NCBI RefSeq assembly: GCF_014705655.1
Contig: NZ_JACXIY010000004.1
Coordinates: 1 to 33,867, forward strand
Source of the DNA: Paenibacillus arenilitoris
GTDB taxonomy: Bacteria; Bacillota; Bacilli; Paenibacillales; Paenibacillaceae
DNA length: 33,867 bases
Direction of reading: 5' to 3'
Under the pieces are notes generated by a model. The model was not told the DNA's origin. It saw only the letters and a program-made list of their open reading frames with translations, and searched no databases. The stretch's first letter is position 1, and each line of letters opens with the position of its first letter. The position numbers and the translations under genes are program-made. Shown here in pieces: positions 1 through 8,274 of the stretch.

Positions 1-1631
1 CTTCAACGTTGCCGTTCCTTCGTTAAACGTAATCGTCACGTCTTCTTTTGTGATTTCGCCGTCGACAACTCCCGTTACGACAGGCGCAGTCGTATCCAAT
101 TCGATCGTATCGGAGAATTCGGCCGTATTGCCCGCAGCATCCGTCAGCCTCATATAGACCGTCTTCGTCCCGTCACCGGTAGTCAGCTCCCACTCCTTGG
201 TGGCGGCCAAGCTTTCAACTGGACTCCAATTCGTATTGTCGTTCGAAAATTCCATCAATATGTCATGAGCATCCGTTCCGGTAACATTCAACGTAACCGA
301 GATCGCATCTGTTTTTGCGTCTCCGCCTTCGATCGACAGGTCGCCTGCCGGAGGCGTTTTATCGATTGTAAAATGAACCGTCGTCTTGTTGCCGTAACCA
401 TCCGTTACGACAAGTTCATAATCGCCATCCGCCGTTAGCTCCGTTCCGCTCGCAAAGCCGGGAGTATCGTTTAATATCGCAGTCGCGCCGGGATTCGCAT
501 CCGAGTAAACCGGCGTTACGTTAGCGTTGTATAGTCTGCCGTCTACAACTCCAGTCACGGTCGGCTCCGTTTTATCAATGCTAAAATGCACGGTCGTTAT
601 ATTGCCCGCTTCATCCGTCACGACGAGCGTATAGTCCCCATCGGTACTCACCATGCTGCCGGACGTGAACGGATTGCCGTTAAGCTCCGCTGTTCCTTCG
701 TTGAAGGTAATCGTTACGTCTGCGTTCAGCTTTTGTCCATTGTCCACTTCGTTTACAATCGGTTTTTTCTTATCGATCGTGAACGTTTTTGTCGTCGTAT
801 GACCGAGGTCGTCCGTTACAATAAGCACGTATACGCCATCTTCGGTCACGGTCGTATTGTTAAGGAATGGCTCGGCATCCAGCGGCTCAACTTTCAACGT
901 TGCCGTTCCTTCGTTAAACGTAATCGTCACGTCTTCTTTTGTGATTTCGCCGTCGGCAACTCCCGTTACGACAGGCGCAGTCGTATCCAGTTCGATCGTA
1001 TCGGAGAATTCAGCCGTATTGCCCGCCGTATCGGTCAGCCTCATATAGACCGTCTTCGTTCCGTCACCGGCAGAGAGCTCCCACTGTTTGGTTGTAGCCA
1101 GGCTTTCAACTGCACTCCAATTCATATTGTCATTCGAAAATTCCATCGTAATGGCATGAACATCCGTTCCGGTAACATTCAACATAACCGAGTTCGCATC
1201 TGTTTTTGCGTCCCCGCCTTCGATCGACAGGTCGCCTGCCGGAGGCGTTTTATCGATTGTAAAATGAACCGTCGTCTTGTTGCCGTAAGCATCCGTTACG
1301 ACAAGCTCATAATCGCCATCCGCCGTTAGCTCCGTTCCGCTCGCGAAGCCCGGGCCCCCGTTTAGTGTCGCTGTCGAGCCTGGATTCGCATCCGAGTAAA
1401 CCGGCGTAACGTTAGCGTTGTATAGTCTGCCATTTTCAACCCCACTCACGCTCGGCACCGTTTTATCGATGCTAAAATTCACGGTCGTTATATTGCCCGC
1501 TTCATCCGTCACGACGAGCGTGTGGTCCCCATCGGAACTTACGGTACTGCCGGAGATGAACGCAGAATCGTTCAGCTCGGCCGTTCCCTCGTTGAAAGTA
1601 ATCGTTACGTCGGTATTAAATTTGTCGCCTT
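1..1631 (-). repeat. 891-bp higher-order tandem duplication inside the Ig-like array
   Basis: Bases 1-740 match bases 892-1631 at a constant offset of 891 bp (checked near 1, 61, 181, 541 and 580), with scattered substitutions and no indel seen. 891 bp is exactly 297 codons, so the duplicated unit of about three Ig-like domains keeps frame. The next repeats towards the N-terminus are clearly more diverged, so this is a recent duplication within an older array. Confidence 0.85.
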
Positions 1632-3252
1632 CATTAACGTCCGTAACGACAGGCGGCACGGTGTCGACAGTGATCGTATCGCTGTATTGATTCGTGTTGC
1701 CCGCAGCATCCATCAGTTCCATATAAACGGTTTTATCGCTGTCACCGGGAGTTAAGTTCCAACTATGGCTAGCCGAGACCGGTAGCCAGCCTGCGTTGCC
1801 AAGATCCGATTCCGTATTTGAAAATCGCATTTGGACCGGATTTGCATCGGTGTAAGTAATTGTTAGATCAACGTTATTTTTGTTGGTTTTGTTTTTGCCG
1901 CCCTCGATGGAAAGAGTGCCAGTCGGAGCCGCTGCATCGATGACGAAATGAATCGTTGATTTATTCCCTGCCAGATCCGTCACGACCAAGTCGTAGCTAC
2001 CATCAACGTTAACTTCTGATCCCGAGGTAAAGGGTGCGCTGTTAAGCGTCGCCGATCCTTCAGTAAACGTAATTGTCACCGGCTGGTTCGAATACGAATT
2101 ATGGGTTACGCCCGATACGGTCGGCGCTGTTTTATCAATGGTAAAGGTAATCGTGTTCGTGTTCCCGGCAGCGTCCGTTACGATAAGCGTGTGTTCTCTC
2201 TCCGCGCTTATAATTGTGCCGCTGGTGTATGGGGAACCGTTCAACGTTGCCGCTCCCTCCGTAAAAACAGCACTCACATTCTGTTTCGTGAATTGGTTAT
2301 TAGTAACGCCAGTTACTACAGGCGGGGTTGTGTCCAATATGATGGAATCGTTAAATTCTGTTGTATTCCCTGCTGAATCGGTTAATCTCATATGCACGGT
2401 TTTCGTGCCTTCGCCTGCAGATAGCTGCCATGATTTACTGCCGCTAAAAGGCTCTTTATCGCTCCATGTTCCTGTACTATCATTTGAAAATTCCATTTCA
2501 ATAGAATCGCCGTCAGGATCGGAAGCGGATAAATCCAAAGTCACAGTGGTCGAACTTGAGTGAGTTTCCCCACCTTTTATGTTAATCGTACCGGAAGGAG
2601 GGGAATTGGGAGAATAAATATACTCCAGATAAGGAACTGATGTGTTACCGGGAAGACGTTCACTTTCGCTTAACTTAATATAATGATGCCTAACAGCACC
2701 AGCATTAACATCTGCAGCCGTAGGACCTGTTAATGCAAACGTAGCTAGATCATCCGTGGAGCCTAACTGGCTTTTTATAAATTCTGTTACATCGAATCTA
2801 AGCGTATCGCCACTGGGAGCAAACGTTTTTTTCTCTAACGAGACGTAGGGACTTGGAAGTTCAGATGTTTCTTCTTCCCATTCATCAAATTGGGAGGTGT
2901 GCAGCTCGATGAATGGATTCCCTTTTGCATTAGAAGCATATACATGCCCATTGGGAACTGGGACAACCAAATGAACCGACTCCACTTGTCTGACGATATT
3001 TACAAGCGAGAACTGCAAATAAGTGACCTGCTCACCGTATTGATCATCGAAACCAATATAATTTGCGCCGCCGTCTCCATCTAAGACGGTTTCTCCTTCT
3101 CCACTCAAGCCCCCACTGGCATAAAACTTATCCTTCGTCGGATAAAGCGGAGGTTCCGGGTCCGCAGCACTAACCCTCTCCACAAAGACCCCCTGCTGGA
3201 GCAGCATAACGGCCATTGCCGCGATTACCAGCATTGCTATATTCTTCTTCAT
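1..3252 (-). CDS. Secreted multi-domain surface protein with Ig-like repeats (3' end outside window)
   Basis: The frame is open for 1084 codons from an ATG at 3252 (GGGAGG six bases upstream) to the window edge, so the C-terminus is missing. Residues 1-30 form a signal peptide (MKKN, hydrophobic core, VSA-AD cleavage region). Residues about 31-210 resemble the DNRLRE/CBM96-type beta-sandwich, with a TYLQF strand, a RFDVTEFI strand and a terminal PYLEY strand; this domain call is moderate. From about residue 215 to the edge the protein is a continuous array of bacterial Ig-like domains. Two types alternate: one with TITFNEGTATL and LVVTDxAGNxTT, the other with MEFSND, KTVYMRLTDxAGNT and DTxAPVV linkers. 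This architecture is typical of cell-surface adhesins and glycan-binding proteins of Paenibacillaceae, which often end in SLH or cell-wall-anchoring modules. Whether this one does cannot be seen. No catalytic domain is visible in the part present. Confidence 0.85.
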   Translation of the reverse strand, partial: MKKNIAMLVIAAMAVMLLQQGVFVERVSAADPEPPLYPTKDKFYASGGLSGEGETVLDGDGGANYIGFDDQYGEQVTYLQFSLVNIVRQVESVHLVVPVPNGHVYASNAKGNPFIELHTSQFDEWEEETSELPSPYVSLEKKTFAPSGDTLRFDVTEFIKSQLGSTDDLATFALTGPTAADVNAGAVRHHYIKLSESERLPGNTSVPYLEYIYSPNSPPSGTINIKGGETHSSSTTVTLDLSASDPDGDSIEMEFSNDSTGTWSDKEPFSGSKSWQLSAGEGTKTVHMRLTDSAGNTTEFNDSIILDTTPPVVTGVTNNQFTKQNVSAVFTEGAATLNGSPYTSGTIISAEREHTLIVTDAAGNTNTITFTIDKTAPTVSGVTHNSYSNQPVTITFTEGSATLNSAPFTSGSEVNVDGSYDLVVTDLAGNKSTIHFVIDAAAPTGTLSIEGGKNKTNKNNVDLTITYTDANPVQMRFSNTESDLGNAGWLPVSASHSWNLTPGDSDKTVYMELMDAAGNTNQYSDTITVDTVPPVVTDVNEGDKFNTDVTITFNEGTAELNDSAFISGSTVSSDGDHTLVVTDEAGNITTVNFSIDKTVPSVSGVENGRLYNANVTPVYSDANPGSTATLNGGPGFASGTELTADGDYELVVTDAYGNKTTVHFTIDKTPPAGDLSIEGGDAKTDANSVMLNVTGTDVHAITMEFSNDNMNWSAVESLATTKQWELSAGDGTKTVYMRLTDTAGNTAEFSDTIELDTTAPVVTGVADGEITKEDVTITFNEGTATLKVEPLDAEPFLNNTTVTEDGVYVLIVTDDLGHTTTKTFTIDKKKPIVNEVDNGQKLNADVTITFNEGTAELNGNPFTSGSMVSTDGDYTLVVTDEAGNITTVHFSIDKTEPTVTGVVDGRLYNANVTPVYSDANPGATAILNDTPGFASGTELTADGDYELVVTDGYGNKTTVHFTIDKTPPAGDLSIEGGDAKTDAISVTLNVTGTDAHDILMEFSNDNTNWSPVESLAATKEWELTTGDGTKTVYMRLTDAAGNTAEFSDTIELDTTAPVVTGVVDGEITKEDVTITFNEGTATLK

Positions 3253-3321
3253 TCATGTCCTCCCTGCATCTCTACAAATTTCGCGTTTCGCGCATGCAAG
3301 AATCGAAGCCTGTTGTCTACT

Positions 3322-3349
3322 CTATCGGCAATTCGCAACTAATAGATTA
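3322..3349 (-). promoter_or_regulatory. Possible sigma-D-type promoter of the Ig-like surface protein
   Basis: Read on the minus strand, TAAT (3349-3346) is followed after 16 bases by GCCGATAG (3329-3322). The Bacillus sigma-D consensus is TAAA, 14-16 bases, GCCGATAT, so this matches 3 of 4 and 7 of 8 positions. It lies about 70 bp upstream of the start codon. No good sigma-A promoter was found in the same stretch. Confidence 0.35.
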
Positions 3350-3430
3350 GCATAAAATGGTTATTTTAACACTAACAAAATCATTCCCCCTCCATGCGCA
3401 TTCGGTACGATCTAGGTATATCGCATCAGA

Positions 3431-3463
3431 AAACAAAAAAGAACATTCAAGGATCGAATGTTC
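3431..3463 (-). terminator. Intrinsic terminator after the MHYT-GGDEF-EAL gene
   Basis: A perfect 8-bp stem, GAACATTC/GAATGTTC (3441-3448 and 3456-3463), has a 7-base loop and is followed on the minus strand by TTTTTTGTTT. It begins about 10 bp past the stop codon. Confidence 0.85.
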
Positions 3464-3473
3464 TCACCAGCCG

Positions 3474-5918
3474 TTATGCGTTCGATGCCCGTCCCGGCAC
3501 GAAAAACGCTTCCTCCACGTCGTCCGCCGACAGCGGCTTGCTGAAGTAATAGCCCTGTATTTTGCCGCAATCCTTATCCGTCAGGATGTCCAGCTGATCC
3601 TTCGTTTCGATGCCCTCGGCGATGACCTCCATGTTCAAATGCTGCGCCATCGCGATAATGGTCGCCACGATCGCTTTGTCGTTGTTGTTCTGCGTAATGT
3701 CGCGGATGAAGGAGCGGTCGATCTTCACTTTGTGAATCGGGAACATCTTCAAGTAACTGAGCGAGCTGTAGCCCGTTCCGAAATCGTCGAGGCTGATCCG
3801 GATGCCGTGCTCGTTCAGCTTATTGAGAATGCCGGTCGACACCGTCGCGTCCATCATCATGCTCTCCGTAATTTCGAGCTCCAAGTATTGCGGCTCCAGC
3901 CCCGTCTCCTGCAAAATCGACATAATATATTCCGCCAAGTGCGGCTGATGGAACTGCTGGGACGACAGGTTGACGGAAATCGGAATGAGCGGGCCGCCCT
4001 CGTCGTGCCATTGCCTCATCTGGGCGCATGCTTCGCGCAGCACCCAAGTCCCGATATCGTTGATGAGCCCCGTCTCCTCCGCGATCGGGATGAAGACGCC
4101 GGGCGAAATGATGCCTTTGGTCGGGTGATTCCAGCGTACCAGCGCTTCGATGCCGACCATCGAATTGTCGCTTGTCCGGATTTGCGGCTGATAATGGAGC
4201 AGCAGCTCGTTCTTCGCGATCGCTTTGCGGAGATCGCCTTCCAGCTCGATCTTCTCCTGCAGCTTTTTCACGAGCTCGTTCGAAAAATATTGATAGCCGT
4301 TTTTCCCTTTTTTCTTCACCTCGTACATTGCCGTATCCGCGTTTTTGAGCAGCTGATCCGCGTCCTTCCCATGCGTCGGGAAGATCGAAATGCCGATGCT
4401 TGCCGATACGTAGAAGTCGCTGTCCGCCAACCGGTACGGCGCCTGCATCGTACGAATGATCCTCTCCGCCAAATCCGAGACGCTGCCTTCGTTATCGTAA
4501 TGCCGGAACAGCAGCGTGAATTCGTCGCCGCCCATACGCGCCAGCATGACGTCGTGGCCGGCGCCGCTTTCGTTAATGCGTCTGCTGACCTCCTGCAGAA
4601 ATTGATCCCCGATCGTATGGCCCAAGGAATCGTTGATCATTTTGAACCGGTCGATATCGATGACCATGACCGCGAACCTTGTTTGCTCGGCTTCGCTCTC
4701 TTCGATCGCCTGCGCGATCGTCTGATTGAATAACCGGCGGTTCGGAAGGCTGGTCAGCTCGTCGTGGAACGCCAAGTAATTGATTTGCTCCTTCGCATGC
4801 TTCTCCTCCGTAATGTCCTTGAACATGATGTAGCTGCCAACGACGCTGCCGTCCACGATCACCGGCGCGATCGTCTCGTTAAGCTCGACCCGGCGTCCGT
4901 CGGGGCGGATGATCGCCGTCTCGAAGTTGACCGTCTCCCCTTTGAAGGAGCGGCTGAAGCCGTCCTCCACAAGCGCGCGGTCCTCGGGTACGATAATCGA
5001 GGCCAGCATGCCGACCGGCTGCTGATGAAGCTGCTTGCCGCTTAGTCCGATAATATCGAGCGCCACGGGATTGAAGCTGATAATGCGGTACTGCAGGTCA
5101 ACCGATAAAATGCCGTCCTGGCTGTTCTCATACAGCGACTTGTACCACTTCTCGCTTTGCTCGAGCTCCGAATCCTTGCCGCTCAGCCTCTTCGACATGT
5201 AGATCCCGAGCAAGGACATGCCGAGCGTCAGCAGCGTGCCTCCCGAGATGAAATACGCCAGCCATTTGTCGTCGAGGACGATACCGTAAAAGATCGCTTC
5301 CTTGCCGCCGCCGTGAAACATCGCCGCGTACATGCCCGTATAATGCATGCCGACGATGGCCGCGCCCATGATCGCGCCGCTTCCGAGCTTCTTCCAGGCT
5401 TCGCCTCTCTGCCCGCCCTTGCGGAAATAAAACGAAAGCCAAAGCGCTGCGATCGAGGCCAGGAAGGCAATGAGAATGGAAAGCAGAACGATGGACGGCC
5501 GGTATGTAATATCGATAAGCATGGCCCCCATGCCGATGTAATGCATGGCCGAGATGCCCGCCGCAAGAAGCACGCCCCCTGTCAACAGCTGCCGCAAGGT
5601 CAATTGATTGCGTCCGACCACGTACAAGGCAACGTAGGCCGCAGCGAATGCCGCCAGCACGGAGAGCAGGACGACGATCAGATCGTAGACGACGGGAACC
5701 GGCAACGAGAACGCCAGCATGCCGACAAAATGCATCGACCAAATGCCCATGCCCATCGCCGCGGCGCCGAAGAGCAGCCATCCGATTCGCGCTTTTCCCT
5801 TCGCGCTGCTCACCCTGCCCGCCAAGTCCAGCGCCGTGAACGACGCGACCACCGCGATGATGTATGAGAAAATAACTAATGATTGATCATAGGTACCGTG
5901 AATATGCGCATGCTCCAT
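3474..5918 (-). CDS. MHYT-PAS-GGDEF-EAL membrane protein (c-di-GMP cyclase/phosphodiesterase)
   Basis: The product has 814 residues. The ATG at 5918 is preferred over an in-frame start 48 bases upstream because AGAGGG lies at the right distance. The N-terminal ~240 residues form a seven-helix MHYT sensor with three repeats (WSMHFVGM, SAMHYIGM, VGMHYTGM), proposed in this family to bind a metal and sense a diatomic gas. A PAS domain follows (about 260-380). The GGDEF domain carries an intact MGGDEF and IDRFKMINDSLGH, and the EAL domain an intact EALVRWNHP, DDFGTGYSS and IAEGIET. Both active sites therefore look competent. No RxxD product-inhibition site sits five residues before GGDEF. The expected role is switching between sessile and motile states at the membrane. 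Net direction (synthesis or breakdown) cannot be told from sequence. It is monocistronic with its own terminator. Confidence 0.93.
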   Translation of the reverse strand: MEHAHIHGTYDQSLVIFSYIIAVVASFTALDLAGRVSSAKGKARIGWLLFGAAAMGMGIWSMHFVGMLAFSLPVPVVYDLIVVLLSVLAAFAAAYVALYVVGRNQLTLRQLLTGGVLLAAGISAMHYIGMGAMLIDITYRPSIVLLSILIAFLASIAALWLSFYFRKGGQRGEAWKKLGSGAIMGAAIVGMHYTGMYAAMFHGGGKEAIFYGIVLDDKWLAYFISGGTLLTLGMSLLGIYMSKRLSGKDSELEQSEKWYKSLYENSQDGILSVDLQYRIISFNPVALDIIGLSGKQLHQQPVGMLASIIVPEDRALVEDGFSRSFKGETVNFETAIIRPDGRRVELNETIAPVIVDGSVVGSYIMFKDITEEKHAKEQINYLAFHDELTSLPNRRLFNQTIAQAIEESEAEQTRFAVMVIDIDRFKMINDSLGHTIGDQFLQEVSRRINESGAGHDVMLARMGGDEFTLLFRHYDNEGSVSDLAERIIRTMQAPYRLADSDFYVSASIGISIFPTHGKDADQLLKNADTAMYEVKKKGKNGYQYFSNELVKKLQEKIELEGDLRKAIAKNELLLHYQPQIRTSDNSMVGIEALVRWNHPTKGIISPGVFIPIAEETGLINDIGTWVLREACAQMRQWHDEGGPLIPISVNLSSQQFHQPHLAEYIMSILQETGLEPQYLELEITESMMMDATVSTGILNKLNEHGIRISLDDFGTGYSSLSYLKMFPIHKVKIDRSFIRDITQNNNDKAIVATIIAMAQHLNMEVIAEGIETKDQLDILTDKDCGKIQGYYFSKPLSADDVEEAFFVPGRASNA

Positions 5919-6116
5919 ACTGTTCCCTCTTTCCTCGGCTTGTCGACTCCTGGCAGAGCACTTCACTATTATACCGAATCAAAATAAAAGATTTCTGAAA
6001 AAATTCATATCTTTTCAAGCCTCTTATACGTCTGTTTTATATATTATCGGTATAATGCGTTCATACTTTATGTTAGGTTTCGGATTTGTTAAGGTATCTG
6101 GAGGACGCTCGTGAAC

Positions 6117-6157
6117 AAAAAAAGCCGCCTCGCGGTCGACTACCCGGCGAGACGGCT
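6117..6157 (-). terminator. Intrinsic terminator after the SRPBCC gene
   Basis: The stem AGCCGCCTCGC/GCGAGACGGCT (6123-6133 and 6147-6157) has one mismatch in 11 positions and is followed on the minus strand by TTTTTTT. Confidence 0.85.
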
Positions 6158-6190
6158 CCGATTCTTCTTCCTTGCCTGACGGAAATGCCG

Positions 6191-6661
6191 CTACAGCAGT
6201 TTCAAATACGCTTCGTGCCAGCTCTCCCACGCGCCGTAGGAAAACGCGGCGGGCTCGCCGCCCAGAACTGCGAGCAGCACCTCGAGATGCTCGTGCCAGC
6301 CGGCAAGATCCTTCGCCGTCTGTCCGCTTTTGTGCTCGAATAGCTGCTTCAGAACGAGTTGGCAGCCCCCGTCCTCGGGATAGAGCTCGAAGCGGACGCG
6401 CTCCTCGGGTCCCCACTCGAATTCGAGCACGGCATGGGGCTTATACTCGGTTATCCGGCACGCGAAAGCATTGCCTTCCGTCAAGTCGAACGTCAGCTCC
6501 AGGCTGCCGCCTTCCCGCAAATCCGCCTTGGCCGACGCCAGCCACTTGGCCAGCTTGTCCGGATCGGTAATCGCGGTCCACACCTTCTCTACGGGATGCT
6601 TCAAATGGCGGTCGAACTGGGCTTCATATCCATGCTCCAGCTTCGTAATTACGGCTTGCAC
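6191..6661 (-). CDS. SRPBCC (AHSA1-type) domain protein
   Basis: The 156-residue product starts at GTG 6661, eight bases after AGGAGG; no ATG fits as well. The sequence is a single START/Bet v1-like helix-grip fold of the Aha1 C-terminal (AHSA1/SRPBCC) type. The N-terminal strand runs into the family hallmark HPVEKVWTAITDPDKLAKWL. Conserved later elements are FEWGPEERVRFELYP and a WHEHLEVLLAVL helix. Such small stand-alone proteins bind a hydrophobic ligand in the central cavity, but substrates are rarely known. In Bacillota they often sit next to an ArsR-type regulator; none is present here. The gene is divergent from the methyltransferase, and a palindrome lies between them. It ends in its own terminator. 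Family assignment is firm, function open. Confidence 0.88.
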   Translation of the reverse strand: MQAVITKLEHGYEAQFDRHLKHPVEKVWTAITDPDKLAKWLASAKADLREGGSLELTFDLTEGNAFACRITEYKPHAVLEFEWGPEERVRFELYPEDGGCQLVLKQLFEHKSGQTAKDLAGWHEHLEVLLAVLGGEPAAFSYGAWESWHEAYLKLL

Positions 6662-6814
6662 TCTCTATTCCTCCTTATCCGGCAGCCGCTCGAGCGAATC
6701 GGGTTTATTTGACCGCAAGCTTCCATAGGGCTCGATCTATCAATCGATTTCGGCAAGCGGCTCGGCTAACGCCTCGAATCCATTTGTATTTTTCACGCCT
6801 TTACATTACTATAT

Positions 6815-6826
6815 GGTTATATAACC
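6815..6826. promoter_or_regulatory. 12-bp perfect palindrome between divergent SRPBCC and methyltransferase genes
   Basis: GGTTATATAACC lies 58 bp upstream of the methyltransferase start and about 150 bp upstream of the SRPBCC start. It could be an operator for a dimeric winged-helix repressor shared by the two genes. That role is inferred from position and symmetry only. Confidence 0.35.
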
Positions 6827-6883
6827 GTCAAGAAATACAAAATGCGTTGGAAGTTAGGACAATCGGTGAAAGGTGGCCATGGA

Positions 6884-7588
6884 ATGGAAGAACAGCAAAC
6901 GTTCGAAGCCGAAGCCGCGGACAGCTACGCCTCGGCGATCCGCAATTCTCTCCCCACTTACGATAGCATCGCGGCAATCGTACAATCCTATTTTCGCAAG
7001 CATTTGCAGCAGGAATCGAATCTTCTGATCGTCGGCGCCGGCGGCGGCAACGAACTCGCCGCGTGGGGACCGTCCAACCCCGGATGGTCGTTTACCGGCT
7101 TCGACCCGTCGCCGGAAATGCTCGCCAAAGCGGAGCAGGCGGCGAAGAAGCTCGGCATGACGGAACGAACGACGCTGCTGAACGGGTTGATCGCCGACGT
7201 GCCCGCTGCCGCCAAGTACGACGCGGCCTCGTGCCTGCTCGTCCTCCACTTCGTGATGAGCGATGCCGAGAAGCTGGAGCTGCTGAAGGAAGTCGCCGGC
7301 CGGCTTCGTCCCGGCGCGCCCTTCGTTCTGGTCGCGAAATGCGGAAATACGAAGGATGCCGAGTTTCGGCGAAGATTGGACATTTGGAAGGCGCACTGGG
7401 TCGACAAGGGCTGCACGCCCAAAGAAACCGACGAGATGGCCGAATATGTGCTGGAGCATCTCTCGATCATCCCGGAGGAACGAATCGTCGGGCTTATGGA
7501 GGAAGCCGGGTTCATGGACATCACCCGCTTCGTCTCCACGACTGTATTCGGCGGCTGGCTTTGCCGACGGACGGGCGAAGCCGATTAA
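6884..7588 (+). CDS. Class I SAM-dependent methyltransferase
   Basis: The product has 234 residues from ATG 6884, with AAAGGTGG seven bases upstream; an in-frame start 42 bases earlier lacks a ribosome binding site. The fold is a Rossmann-type methyltransferase. Motif I is LLIVGAGGGNELAAWG (about residues 46-61), the acidic residue that binds the ribose is in FTGFDPSPEML, and motif IV lies in YDAASCLLVLHFV. The C-terminal part contains LRPGAPFVLVAK and a closing EEAGFMDITRF. This matches small-molecule methyltransferases of the Methyltransf_25/12 type. The acceptor substrate cannot be inferred. The gene is divergent from the SRPBCC gene and convergent with fur, with which it shares a bidirectional terminator. 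Confidence 0.88.
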   Translation: MEEQQTFEAEAADSYASAIRNSLPTYDSIAAIVQSYFRKHLQQESNLLIVGAGGGNELAAWGPSNPGWSFTGFDPSPEMLAKAEQAAKKLGMTERTTLLNGLIADVPAAAKYDAASCLLVLHFVMSDAEKLELLKEVAGRLRPGAPFVLVAKCGNTKDAEFRRRLDIWKAHWVDKGCTPKETDEMAEYVLEHLSIIPEERIVGLMEEAGFMDITRFVSTTVFGGWLCRRTGEAD

Positions 7589-7607
7589 AGCGGGAGTCAA
7601 CAACAAT

Positions 7608-7650
7608 AGGAGCCCTGCCGGTTATTGGCGGGACTCCTATCTTCTTTCTC
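7608..7650. terminator. Bidirectional terminator between the methyltransferase gene and fur
   Basis: The stem AGGAGCCCTGCC/GGCGGGACTCCT (7608-7619 and 7627-7638) has one mismatch and one wobble pair around a 7-base loop. T-rich tracts follow on both strands (ATCTTCTTTCTC on plus, ATTGTTGTTG on minus), so it can serve both convergent genes. Confidence 0.8.
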
Positions 7651-7662
7651 CTATCGGCCTCG

Positions 7663-8142
7663 TTAAGATACCGCTTTGCCTTCCCTCTTGCATTCCCCTT
7701 TGCTGCAATCCTTGTACGTGCCGGTAAAGTCAAGCCGGTGGTCGGTTACTTTAAAGCCGTATTCGCGCTCCAGCCTCTGCTCGAGCTCGAACAGCCAATC
7801 CTCCTTGATTTCCTGAAGCGAGCCGCATTCCTCGCATATGAGATGATGATGCATATGCTCATGCTCGTCGCCCCGAAGATCGTACCGCGCCACGCCGTCG
7901 CCGAAGTTCATTTTTTCAACGATGTTGAGATCCGCCAGCAGCTCCAGCGTCCGGTAGACCGTTGCGAGCCCGATGTCGGAATACTTCTGCTTAACCAGCA
8001 TGAACACGCCTTCCGCGCTTAAGTGATCCTTCTCGTTCTCCAGCAATACCCGCAAAATAATTTCCCGCTGGGTCGTCAATTTATAGCCGTTTGCCATCAT
8101 ATGCCGATTAATTCTGTCCATTTCCGCCGTGATGCTCAGCAT
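7663..8142 (-). CDS. fur: Ferric uptake regulator Fur
   Basis: The product has 159 residues. ATG 8142 is chosen because AAGGAGGT lies eight bases upstream; an in-frame start 54 bases earlier is unsupported. The N-terminal winged helix contains the Fur hallmark YKLTTQREIILRVLLE and the recognition helix GLATVYRTLELL. The dimerisation domain has the metal-binding cluster HEHMHHHLICEECGS. A C-terminal CSKGEC pairs with CEEC as the likely structural zinc site; its spacing is C-x4-C rather than the C-x2-C I recall for Bacillus subtilis Fur. The sequence fits Fur better than PerR or Zur, but the family members are close. With Fe2+ it would repress iron uptake genes. An exact PerR-type box lies upstream, suggesting that peroxide stress controls fur itself, as in B. 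subtilis. Confidence 0.9.
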   Translation of the reverse strand: MLSITAEMDRINRHMMANGYKLTTQREIILRVLLENEKDHLSAEGVFMLVKQKYSDIGLATVYRTLELLADLNIVEKMNFGDGVARYDLRGDEHEHMHHHLICEECGSLQEIKEDWLFELEQRLEREYGFKVTDHRLDFTGTYKDCSKGECKREGKAVS

Positions 8143-8212
8143 AACCCGGTACCTCCTTCTATTCACGCAACTGCCGCGCGTTTCGCGGTCAACCAATTGA
8201 AAAGGCTTTCTT

Positions 8213-8227
8213 TTATAATAATTATAA
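8213..8227. promoter_or_regulatory. PerR-type box (exact 7-1-7 inverted repeat) upstream of fur
   Basis: TTATAATAATTATAA matches the Bacillus PerR box TTATAATNATTATAA at every position. It is centred 78 bp upstream of the fur start codon, and its minus strand contains a TATAAT that could be the fur -10, so binding would block the promoter. The Fur (TGATAATNATTATCA) and Zur boxes differ at the outer positions, which favours PerR. fur is a known member of the PerR regulon in B. subtilis. Confidence 0.75.
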
Positions 8228-8274
8228 TCTAATGGTAGTACAGATTTTAAAAATATGCAAATGGTAATCCGGCG

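Noticed and set aside
586..2563. Several plus-strand open frames of 60-247 codons inside the Ig-like gene
   Set aside because: They are antisense shadows. The minus strand is open throughout with a signal peptide, good ribosome binding site and coherent Ig-like domains.
3357..4733. 458-codon plus-strand frame antisense to the GGDEF-EAL gene
   Set aside because: Runs opposite intact GGDEF and EAL motifs; no ribosome binding site and no recognisable domain.
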